From Candidatus Krumholzibacteriota bacterium (GTDB taxonomy: Bacteria > Krumholzibacteriota > Krumholzibacteriia > Krumholzibacteriales > Krumholzibacteriaceae), in the NCBI GenBank assembly GCA_030630165.1, contig DAOVNN010000172.1, positions 1 through 6,408 on the forward strand: a stretch of DNA of 6,408 bases, in the 5' to 3' direction. A program made the translations under genes and the position numbers. Below the pieces are notes generated by a model that ran no database searches, had not been told where the DNA came from, and saw only the letters and a program-made list of their open reading frames with translations. Positions 1 through 5,653 of this stretch are shown one piece after another. The number at the start of each line of letters is the position of its first letter. Position 1 is the first letter of the stretch.

Positions 1-159
1 CGGGTCAGCGACCTGCGGGTCGAGACACCTTCGGGGAACGCCCATTTCGATCGGTCCGCGCTGAGGGCCATAAGGAGCGCCGATCCGTTTCCGCCCCTTC
101 CAAGGGCATTCGGCGAATCGTGGCTCGGGATACATTTTACATTTACGCAGAAAAAATAG
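1..159 (+). CDS. TonB/TolA-like energy transducer, C-terminal end (partial)
   Basis: Only the last 52 codons are in the window, read in frame 1 to a TAG stop at 157-159. The peptide contains SGNAHFDRSALRAI, then a SADPFPPLP stretch, and ends with an alternating hydrophobic strand (WLGIHFTFTQKK). This is the signature of the TonB/TolA C-terminal domain: an amphipathic helix, the P-F-P-P-L-P turn and a final beta strand. In the Tol-Pal system this domain lies in the periplasm. It connects the inner-membrane TolQ-TolR motor to TolB and Pal. The following tolB, pal and cpoB genes make the TolA role the most likely one, although the fold alone looks like a generic TonB-family protein. The N-terminal membrane anchor and periplasmic spacer are outside the window, so the TolA versus TonB assignment rests on context. 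Confidence 0.85.
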   Translation, partial: RVSDLRVETPSGNAHFDRSALRAIRSADPFPPLPRAFGESWLGIHFTFTQKK

Positions 160-204
160 CCGGCAAAAGACAGCGAGTCGGTCCGAGAAAGGAATTACAA
201 CCTG

Positions 205-1455
205 ATGAGACGATACGGGATCCTCACGGCGCTGCTCATCGTTGCCATGTCTCCGCTCGGGGCTGAGGCCCAGATGGATGTGCACCTCAGTTCGAACAAG
301 GCGGGGGGAGGGCAGATCCCTATAGTAGTGAAGGATCTCGATATAGACAGGGATGACCTTCGCGCCGCGTCGAAATACCTTATATCGGTCCTGAGGCAGG
401 ACCTCAAGTACACATCCGTCTTCATCCCGCTCGAGTTCTCCGCGGGTACGGATACCCTCGCGGACGGCGGGACAGCCTCGGCAATAGTCGAGGGAAGACT
501 CTCGTGGGACGGCGATAAATATTCACTCGACGCCAGCCTGATCGATTTCGTCAGCCGGGAGATGATCTTCGGCAAGAGATACAGGTTCAAGCACACTGCG
601 CTCAGGACCGTCGCACACGAACTCTGCGACGAGATACTCTTCTTTCTTATAGGCGAGACCGGCGTCGCCAGGACCAGACTGCTCTTTACTCGGCGTGAGG
701 GAAAGGTGAAGAGCCTCCACGTCGTGGACTACGACGGGCACGGCGAAAAGAAGATCACTTCAGATGAACTCGTGGTATCACCACTATGGGTCGACGACCA
801 CCGGTTCGTTTTCACCTCATACCGCCGGGACAATCCCGATCTATACATGATCGATCTGTCCAAAGGTTCTCGAAATCTGATCTCCCACAGGAAGGGCCTC
901 AACATAGCGGGCGCATATAATCCTGTGAGCGACGAGCTCGTAGTGACGCTCAGTCTGAAAGGGAACAGCGAGATCTACCTGATGGGCCTCGACGGCAAGC
1001 TCGGACGGCGCCTGACAAAGAACCGCGCGATAGATGTATCTCCGGTCTGGGCTCCGAACGGCAGGGAGATAGCGTTCGTGTCGGACCGGACAAGGGTGCC
1101 GCAGCTCTATATCATGGACAGGTACGGCGGAAACGTCAGGCGGCTGACCACCGAGGGGAATTACAACACCTCTCCCGACTGGTCGCCGAGGGGAGACCTT
1201 ATCGCCTACTCGTCACGCGACGGGGGGCTGTACAGGATGAAGCTGATCTCTCCCGACGGCCTTTGGCTCGAGACCGTATTCGATGATTACTTCAGCTATG
1301 AAGATGCCTGCTGGGCCCCCGACGGCAGGCATATAGCCGCGGTTGTGAGGTACTCAGCGGAGCCGTGGATAGTGATAATCGATATTGATTCGGGGACGAA
1401 AAGAAGGCTTGCCAGGGGAGAGGCGCCGTCCTGGTCCCCTCTGAGGTCGAGATGA
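205..1455 (+). CDS. tolB: Tol-Pal system periplasmic protein TolB
   Basis: The 416-residue product is close to the usual TolB length (about 430 in E. coli). Residues 1-22 form a Sec signal peptide: a basic start (MRRYG), a hydrophobic core and an A-E-A cleavage site before Gln23. Residues from about 23 to 150 form the N-terminal alpha/beta domain, which in TolB contacts TolA. From about residue 155 to the end there is a six-bladed beta-propeller with TolB/PD40-type repeats. Examples are VSPVWAPNGREIAFVSDR near 277-294, TSPDWSPRGDLIAYSSR near 322-338, EDACWAPDGRHIA near 366-378 and a closing APSWSP. In the family the propeller binds Pal and controls its release from peptidoglycan. The ATG at 205 is preceded by AAAGGA at 188-193, a slightly long spacing. 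The gene lies 45 bases after the TonB/TolA-like gene, so it probably shares its transcript. Confidence 0.95.
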   Translation: MRRYGILTALLIVAMSPLGAEAQMDVHLSSNKAGGGQIPIVVKDLDIDRDDLRAASKYLISVLRQDLKYTSVFIPLEFSAGTDTLADGGTASAIVEGRLSWDGDKYSLDASLIDFVSREMIFGKRYRFKHTALRTVAHELCDEILFFLIGETGVARTRLLFTRREGKVKSLHVVDYDGHGEKKITSDELVVSPLWVDDHRFVFTSYRRDNPDLYMIDLSKGSRNLISHRKGLNIAGAYNPVSDELVVTLSLKGNSEIYLMGLDGKLGRRLTKNRAIDVSPVWAPNGREIAFVSDRTRVPQLYIMDRYGGNVRRLTTEGNYNTSPDWSPRGDLIAYSSRDGGLYRMKLISPDGLWLETVFDDYFSYEDACWAPDGRHIAAVVRYSAEPWIVIIDIDSGTKRRLARGEAPSWSPLRSR

Positions 1456-1490
1456 GCGCGTTTTATCAGAAAAATTTGTTAAAATAATCG

Positions 1491-1519
1491 TTTCCAATTT
1501 CCGGGGCTGAAGGTATTAT
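1491..1519 (+). promoter_or_regulatory. Candidate sigma70-like promoter in front of pal
   Basis: The 132-base gap between tolB and pal is the longest non-coding stretch in the window. It starts with a strikingly AT-rich patch (about 1461-1500) in otherwise GC-rich DNA. Within it TTTCCA (1491-1496, four of six matches to TTGACA) is followed after exactly 17 bases by TATTAT (1514-1519, five of six matches to TATAAT). Transcription would start near 1526, leaving a leader of about 60 bases before pal. Pal is needed in large amounts, so an internal promoter separating it from tolB is biologically sensible. No hairpin terminator for tolB is evident in the gap. The call rests on sequence matching alone, and the organism's promoter consensus is unknown. 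Confidence 0.35.
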
Positions 1520-1572
1520 TGCCGCGATATGGAGAGTTGAAGTTCGATTGATTGACACTGCTGCTGCAAACA

Positions 1573-1578
1573 GGGAGG
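1573..1578 (+). promoter_or_regulatory. Ribosome binding site that fixes the pal start
   Basis: GGGAGG lies nine bases upstream of the ATG at 1588. This strong Shine-Dalgarno match decides between that ATG and an in-frame upstream TTG at 1552. The TTG would add twelve residues (MTLLLQTGRFVD) in front of the signal sequence and would place this site inside the coding region. Confidence 0.75.
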
Positions 1579-1587
1579 TTTGTCGAT

Positions 1588-2109
1588 ATGAAGCGTTACG
1601 GTGTTCTGTTTCTGGTTCTGATGCTTGCCGCGCTTATGGTGTTGCCGGCATGCTCGAAAAAAGAGGCCGCTCCGATAGAAGAGGATATTACTCCTGCCGA
1701 GGAAGTGCCGCCTCCGCCTCCGCCTCCGGTTGAAGAGGAAGAAACTGCAGTCATCGAGGAAGAGGAGCTTGAGTCCCTCGTTCTCGAGGACATCTACTTT
1801 GATTTTGACAAATACAGCATCAAGGGTGAGTTCAAGGGCGTGCTCGAGGCCAATGCCGAGCTACTGTTGTCCCGTTCCGACGCGGTCCTCGTCATCGAGG
1901 GTCACTGCGATGAACGCGGCACAGCCGAGTACAACCTCGCTCTGGGCGAGAAGAGGGCGAAGGCAGTCATAGATTTCTACCTCGCGTACGGGATCGACGC
2001 TGGTAAACTGTCGATGATCAGCTATGGCGAGGAGAGGCCGTTCGATAACGGACACGACGAAGACGCCTGGGCCATGAACCGCCGTGCTCACATGCTGATA
2101 AAAGAATAG
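1588..2109 (+). CDS. pal: Peptidoglycan-associated lipoprotein Pal
   Basis: The 173-residue product starts with a lipoprotein signal peptide (MKRYGVLFLVLMLAALMV) ending in the lipobox LPAC, with Cys22 as the predicted lipidated residue. Ser23 at the +2 position is compatible with sorting to the outer membrane. Residues 24-66 are a flexible acidic linker with seven consecutive prolines (41-47) and Glu-rich flanks. Residues 67-173 are an OmpA-like domain: IYFDFDKYSIK, then GHCDERGTAEYNLALGEKRA, and a closing N-R-R-A. Asp108 and Arg123 occupy the positions that bind diaminopimelate in peptidoglycan in OmpA/Pal proteins. The protein anchors the outer membrane to the cell wall and is the load-bearing partner of TolB. 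The start at 1588 is preferred over the TTG at 1552 because of the ribosome binding site and because it gives a normal signal peptide. cpoB follows after about ten bases. Confidence 0.95.
   Translation: MKRYGVLFLVLMLAALMVLPACSKKEAAPIEEDITPAEEVPPPPPPPVEEEETAVIEEEELESLVLEDIYFDFDKYSIKGEFKGVLEANAELLLSRSDAVLVIEGHCDERGTAEYNLALGEKRAKAVIDFYLAYGIDAGKLSMISYGEERPFDNGHDEDAWAMNRRAHMLIKE
1708..1728 (+). repeat. In-frame CCGCCT hexanucleotide repeat encoding the Pal proline linker
   Basis: Three copies of CCGCCT followed by CCG encode Pro41-Pro47 of Pal. The unit is six bases, so gain or loss of a copy would keep the frame and change the linker by two prolines. The run lies between the lipid anchor and the peptidoglycan-binding domain. 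Confidence 0.8.
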
Positions 2110-2119
2110 ACGGAATGTG

Positions 2120-2947
2120 ATGAACAGACCAGTCATCCGTTTATTGATCGTAGTGTCGGTGTTTGCCGCCACCCTCGTTTTCGGGGGGTGCTGGGGCAGA
2201 AATTTCTGGAATGCCCCGGAGGCGACGCTTGCGATCGATTCCAAGATGGACTCCCTGCTGGAGGAGAATGCTCTCCTTCAGCGAAGGATCTATCATCTCG
2301 AGACGATGCTGGAGGGTCAGCAGGAGCAGCTCCGCCGGAGCGGGGCCAGGTCCAGCATGGATCTCGAGGAGATAAAGGACCAGATCAACGCGCTCTACGT
2401 GTTGCTCGAAGAGGAGCAGCAGGCTCCGGTACAGAGGTCCGTTCGTCATCCGTCAACCCAGACCCGGGTAATACCAGATACAGTCTCGTCGCCGGATCCT
2501 CTCCTTGTGACCGGCGACGGGGCCGTCTCTTCCTCCGATTCAGCGGCGGCTGCCGCGGCTGTTCCAACCCCCGAGGAGATGTATCGCCAGATATATCTCG
2601 ACTTCAGCCGCATGGAATACGAGATAGCTCTCGAGGAATCAGAAGAATTTCTCCGGGAGTATCCAGGCGACCCGATGACAGAGGATGTCAGGTATGTCAG
2701 GGGTGAATGTTATCTCGAACTCGACAAAGACCACGATGCTTTAAGGGAATTCTCGACGATCCTTCAGGATTATCCGCGCGGCAAGAAGACTCCGGCCGTC
2801 CTGCTTCGGATGGCGATCACCTACGACAGGACGGGGGATTCGGAACTGGCACGGGGAGTCGCCGACAGGCTGATAAGAGAATACCCCGACAGCGAGGAAG
2901 CGGCGGAAGCGAGGGAACGGTTCGGCGATTCGCCGGATGAGCAGTAA
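2120..2947 (+). CDS. cpoB: Tol-Pal system protein CpoB/YbgF-like, TPR protein with predicted lipoprotein signal
   Basis: The 275-residue product has the CpoB (YbgF) layout. It begins with an N-terminal export signal, followed by a coiled coil at about 37-101 (DSKMDSLLEENALLQRRI onward). A low-complexity Pro/Ser/Ala linker covers about 102-150. The C-terminal region, about 151-267, carries three TPR-like repeats; conserved pieces are EEFLREYPGDP, FSTILQDYPRGKK and ADRLIREYPDSEEA. In E. coli, CpoB trimerises through its coiled coil, binds TolA and coordinates the PBP1B-LpoB peptidoglycan synthase with Tol-driven constriction. The signal sequence ends in FGGC, suggesting lipidation at Cys24, whereas E. 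coli CpoB is a soluble periplasmic protein. An in-frame GTG at 2117 directly precedes the ATG at 2120. The ATG is chosen because the weak GGA at 2112-2114 would be only two bases from the GTG. The TAA stop overlaps the next start by one base. Confidence 0.88.
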   Translation: MNRPVIRLLIVVSVFAATLVFGGCWGRNFWNAPEATLAIDSKMDSLLEENALLQRRIYHLETMLEGQQEQLRRSGARSSMDLEEIKDQINALYVLLEEEQQAPVQRSVRHPSTQTRVIPDTVSSPDPLLVTGDGAVSSSDSAAAAAAVPTPEEMYRQIYLDFSRMEYEIALEESEEFLREYPGDPMTEDVRYVRGECYLELDKDHDALREFSTILQDYPRGKKTPAVLLRMAITYDRTGDSELARGVADRLIREYPDSEEAAEARERFGDSPDEQ

Positions 2948-4227
2948 TGCAACCCCCCCCAGGCACGTCTCCGGGAGAACACCTCCCCCTTATAATAGCG
3001 GTTATAGTGCTTCTTGCTTTCTCGGCCTTCTTTTCGGGGTCCGAGACGGCTCTTTTTTCGTTACAGAGGTCCAATGTCGCCGGCATGTCGTCCGGATCGA
3101 GAAAGCAGAGGAAAGTAGCTTCTCTGCTGGCCGCTCCGAGAAAACTCCTCGTCACGATTCTTTTTGGCAATCTGCTCGTCAATATCGCCAATACGAGCGT
3201 TGTGACCGTCCTCGCGATCAAGCTGTTCGGTGAACGCGGCGTGGGCTATGCGATGATAGTGATGACCGTGCTCATCCTGATGTTCGGTGAGATCGTGCCG
3301 AAGAGTATCGCGATCAAGAGGGCGGGCAGCCTCTCTACCGTCATAGCGGTACCGGTCAGATTCCTCATGTACCTCTTTTACCCCGTTACCGTTGTTCTCG
3401 GGAAGATAGCCGACTCATCGGTGGAGATCTGCCGGAATCTGTTCGGCGAGACAAAGGAGAAGTACGCCTCGAGGGAACTTGCCACCGCGGTCGAGATGGG
3501 CTACAGAGATGGCCTTTTCGACGAGTTTGAAAAGGAGATCCTCACAAACCTCTTTCTCTTCGCGGAGACGGACGTCCACGAGATCCTCACGCCGAGAGTC
3601 GAGGTCTTCTCACTCGATGTGGAAACGATGTTCCAGGATGCCGTGGCTCAGGTCAGGGAAAGAGGATTCACCAGGGTCCCGCTCTATGACGGCAATCCCG
3701 AGAAGATCGTCGGGATCCTGCACACGAAGGATCTCCTGCGTTATTCAAGAAACGAGAGGATAACCCTTCGCGAACTGATCCGTCCTGTCACTTTCGTGCC
3801 GGAGACGAAACCTATAAGGGATCTTCTGGGAGAACTCACGTCATCACATAAACATGTCGTCATCGTCGTCGATGAGCACGGCTCATACGAGGGGATCGTG
3901 ACACTCGAGGATATCCTCGAGGAGATATTCGGAGAGATCCGTGACAGGAGGGAGCCGCGTGTCGAGGATTACAATCTTATCGATGATGATCATATCGTCG
4001 TCGTGGGATCTATGCGGCTCGAGGAACTCAACGACGTTTTTCGCACGGAGCTCGATTCGAGGGAGGTCGAGACGATCGGCGGATATCTGTGTGATCTGAC
4101 AGGCAGGATACCGGGAGACGGCGAGTCTTTTACGTCGGGATCGCTGCGCTTTCTTGTGCTTTCATCGGGAAAGACGAGGGTGGACAAGATAAAGATCGAG
4201 CGGCTCGGAGAGGAGGTCGAGCAGTGA
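2947..4227 (+). CDS. CNNM/CorC family membrane protein with CBS pair and CorC_HlyC domain
   Basis: The 426-residue product has the complete architecture of this family, often annotated hemolysin C or CorC. The CNNM (DUF21) transmembrane domain covers about 13-155. It carries the signature FFSGSETAL (28-36), a GNLLVNIANTS segment in the second helix region (74-84) and FGEIVPK (113-119). A cytoplasmic linker follows, then two CBS domains at about 213-335, with TRVP (242-245) and TLED (319-322), which in this family help form the nucleotide site. A CorC_HlyC domain occupies about 343-424. Characterised relatives (Thermus CorC, archaeal CNNMs, Salmonella CorC) transport or export Mg2+ or Co2+ with ATP binding at the CBS module, so a divalent-cation role is inferred. 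It is not a toxin despite the old name. ATG at 2947 overlaps the cpoB stop (TAATG), suggesting translational coupling. The first twelve residues, encoded partly by a C8 tract, are Pro-rich and not conserved-looking. Confidence 0.9.
   Translation: MQPPPGTSPGEHLPLIIAVIVLLAFSAFFSGSETALFSLQRSNVAGMSSGSRKQRKVASLLAAPRKLLVTILFGNLLVNIANTSVVTVLAIKLFGERGVGYAMIVMTVLILMFGEIVPKSIAIKRAGSLSTVIAVPVRFLMYLFYPVTVVLGKIADSSVEICRNLFGETKEKYASRELATAVEMGYRDGLFDEFEKEILTNLFLFAETDVHEILTPRVEVFSLDVETMFQDAVAQVRERGFTRVPLYDGNPEKIVGILHTKDLLRYSRNERITLRELIRPVTFVPETKPIRDLLGELTSSHKHVVIVVDEHGSYEGIVTLEDILEEIFGEIRDRREPRVEDYNLIDDDHIVVVGSMRLEELNDVFRTELDSREVETIGGYLCDLTGRIPGDGESFTSGSLRFLVLSSGKTRVDKIKIERLGEEVEQ
2953..2960 (+). repeat. C8 homopolymer tract at codons 3-5 of the CNNM/CorC gene
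   Basis: Eight consecutive cytosines lie six bases after the ATG at 2947. Any change that is not a multiple of three would put that ATG out of frame with the rest of the gene. With seven Cs, a second ATG at 2937 (inside the end of cpoB) would instead be in frame with the CNNM coding sequence. The tract could therefore be a slippage site or simply a place where sequencing errors are likely. Confidence 0.7.
4211..4216 (+). promoter_or_regulatory. Ribosome binding site supporting the GTG start at 4224
   Basis: A perfect AGGAGG lies seven bases upstream of GTG 4224, inside the last codons of the preceding gene. It supports a GTG start with a four-base GTGA stop/start overlap. Confidence 0.8.
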
Positions 4228-5201
4228 GTACGGGGGCCTCTCTCGCGCTGATCCTTCTCACGCTGCTCCTGGGCGCCTTCTTTTCCGGCGCCGAGACGGC
4301 AATCGTCTCGTGCAGCAAGGTGAGGCTTCACAGCAGGGCGAGACAGGGTTCCTGGAGGGCAAGGCTGCTCGAAAAGCTGCTGCGCACGCCTGAATACTTC
4401 TTCAGCATCGTGCTGGTCGGCACTAATCTCGCGGTGATAAGCTGCACGGCCATTGCGACTGGTCTTGCGGTGAGACAGTTCGGGGACTCAGGCGGACTTA
4501 TCGCAATCATCGTTATGACACCGCTGCTGCTCATACTCGGAGAGGTCATACCGAAATCGGCATTCCTCTATCATGCCGACCAGGTATCGATAAAGATCGC
4601 TCCTGTTCTGCGCGTGATGTCGATAATCCTGTATCCGCTGGTTGTGCCCGCAACCCTTCTTGCCAGGTTGATGTCAAGGCTTACAGGGGCGGGAGAGGGT
4701 AAGCTCGACATGCTCGGCTCGCGAGAGGACCTGATCTATCTCTACAGAAGGGGCAAGGTCGAGGGAGATCTCGAGGAGCGGGACAGAAGGATGATCGACG
4801 GGGTCTTCAGCTTCGGGACGAGGCGGGCTCGCGAACTGATGATTCCGATTGCAAACGTCGTATCCTTCCCGGTCAATGCTTCGGTGGACGAGGTGATAGA
4901 GGAGGCTAACAGGCATACATTTTCGAGGTTCCCGCTCGTCTCGCCTCATGACGGGAGCATCGTTGGTATAATATCGCTGTTCGATCTGCTCGGACTCGAT
5001 GGTGGCGAGAGACTTGCTACTGTCATGCACAAGCCGCTCATGGTGAGCGAGGATGAGTCGGCGGAGCGCCTTCTGATCAGGATGAAGGACGAGCCGCTCC
5101 ATTTTGCCGTTGTCACAACTGGCGAAAAGGCAATGGGTATCATAACCCTGGAAAACATCCTCGAGAGTATAGTGGGCGGCATATCCAACGAGTACGAGTA
5201 G
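4224..5201 (+). CDS. Second CNNM family membrane protein with CBS pair, no CorC_HlyC domain
   Basis: The 325-residue product is a divergent paralogue of its upstream neighbour. The CNNM membrane domain (about 7-150) has FFSGAETA (19-26), GTNLAVISCTA (66-76) and LGEVIPKS (105-112), matching the signature blocks of the first protein in the same order. Two CBS domains follow at about 205-320, with SRFP (234-237) and ITLENILESIVGGI (307-320). The protein then stops five residues later (SNEYE), so the C-terminal CorC_HlyC domain of about 80 residues is absent. The end falls cleanly after the second CBS domain, so this looks like a natural short form and not a frameshift. The GTG start overlaps the upstream stop by four bases and has a strong ribosome binding site, implying coupled synthesis. 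A divalent-cation transport role or a regulatory partner role is inferred from the family. A similar adjacent pair of CNNM-type genes exists in mycobacteria (Rv1841c and Rv1842c). Confidence 0.88.
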   Translation: MSTGASLALILLTLLLGAFFSGAETAIVSCSKVRLHSRARQGSWRARLLEKLLRTPEYFFSIVLVGTNLAVISCTAIATGLAVRQFGDSGGLIAIIVMTPLLLILGEVIPKSAFLYHADQVSIKIAPVLRVMSIILYPLVVPATLLARLMSRLTGAGEGKLDMLGSREDLIYLYRRGKVEGDLEERDRRMIDGVFSFGTRRARELMIPIANVVSFPVNASVDEVIEEANRHTFSRFPLVSPHDGSIVGIISLFDLLGLDGGERLATVMHKPLMVSEDESAERLLIRMKDEPLHFAVVTTGEKAMGIITLENILESIVGGISNEYE

Positions 5202-5217
5202 AAGGGAGCAGTGCGGA

Positions 5218-5568
5218 ATGCAACAGTGCGTGGACATGCTGCTGCAGGGGCTTGAGGAATTCGATGAGCCGGCAGCTTACTACCAGGGCAACAGAATAGT
5301 ACAGGCCAACCAGAAGTTCGCCGACCTCTTCGAGCGCGATATAGCGGAATTCAACGATCTGCCGATCATTGATATCTGTCACAATGATTCGATTGAGATG
5401 GTCCAGGACTTCATAAGAAGGCGGGCGCACCGCGACGTCGATGTGCCGAAGCATTACGAGGCTGCTTTCAGGACGACCAGCCGGCCGAAGGTCGTGATGA
5501 CTGTAGACGTTCTGAAGCTTCACAACACGGAAGGTGCCGTGCTGGCGATTCTTCACGAGAAGGGCTAG
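5218..5568 (+). CDS. Small stand-alone PAS-domain protein
   Basis: The 116-residue product reads as a single PAS fold with nothing attached. It has an N-terminal helix (MQQCVDMLLQGLEEF), then strands and helices typical of PAS: PAAYYQGNRIVQANQKFADLF (18-38), with the usual N-R-I-V-x-A-N-x-x-F-A core, and a DLPIIDICHNDSIEMVQDFI segment (47-66) resembling the L-x-D-x-x-H-P-x-D region. Strands near 78-86 (KHYEAAFRT), 91-99 and 106-113 follow. PAS domains bind small ligands or cofactors or mediate protein contacts. No kinase, cyclase, transcriptional or other output domain and no membrane segment is present, so the ligand and output are unknown. It starts 16 bases after the second CNNM gene with AAGGGAG at 5202-5208 as ribosome binding site, so it is probably co-transcribed. 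It is the last gene before the terminator. A partner role for the CNNM proteins is only a guess from position. Confidence 0.75.
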   Translation: MQQCVDMLLQGLEEFDEPAAYYQGNRIVQANQKFADLFERDIAEFNDLPIIDICHNDSIEMVQDFIRRRAHRDVDVPKHYEAAFRTTSRPKVVMTVDVLKLHNTEGAVLAILHEKG

Positions 5569-5602
5569 TATCGCCGGGCCGGAAACGATTGAGATATGAA
5601 AG

Positions 5603-5635
5603 GGGCGGGACACCTGAAGGTTTCCCGCCCTTTTT
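5603..5635 (+). terminator. Rho-independent terminator ending the tol-pal/CNNM/PAS unit
   Basis: An eight-base-pair perfect stem pairs GGGCGGGA (5603-5610) with TCCCGCCC (5623-5630) and is followed by five Ts (5631-5635). Inside the loop ACC (5612-5614) can pair with GGT (5619-5621) around a TGAA tetraloop, lengthening the hairpin past one C-T mismatch. It starts 35 bases after the PAS stop. Read from the other strand the hairpin lies 23 bases beyond the ammonia-lyase stop, but only three Ts follow there. It may work in both directions but is clearly better on the plus strand. Confidence 0.9.
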
Positions 5636-5653
5636 CCGTTCCTGTCATTCCTG

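Noticed and set aside
195..596. Antisense open frame (133 codons) opposite the start of tolB
   Set aside because: Low-complexity Ser/Arg-rich translation, and tolB on the other strand is unambiguous.
1553..1558. Perfect TTGACA -35-like hexamer upstream of pal
   Set aside because: No -10-like sequence occurs at 16-18 bases downstream; that position holds the pal ribosome binding site.
1552..1587. In-frame TTG start giving a 12-residue longer Pal
   Set aside because: The extension would precede a complete lipoprotein signal peptide and cover the strong GGGAGG site that serves the ATG at 1588.
1902..1919. Cysteine in the GHCDERG motif of Pal as a possible metal or redox site
   Set aside because: Cys at this position is common in Pal homologues and has no partner residue here.
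2937..3233. Overlapping 98-codon open frame starting at ATG 2937
   Set aside because: It is in another frame of the CNNM gene with no recognisable protein features; it matters only as an alternative start if the C tract changes length.
2947..4227. Annotation as a hemolysin or toxin
   Set aside because: The HlyC/hemolysin name is historical; the CNNM, CBS and CorC_HlyC layout indicates a cation transport family protein.
4674..5237. Long antisense open frame (187 codons) opposite the second CNNM gene
   Set aside because: The plus strand encodes clear CBS domains here; the antisense product shows no domain and long antisense frames are expected in GC-rich coding DNA.
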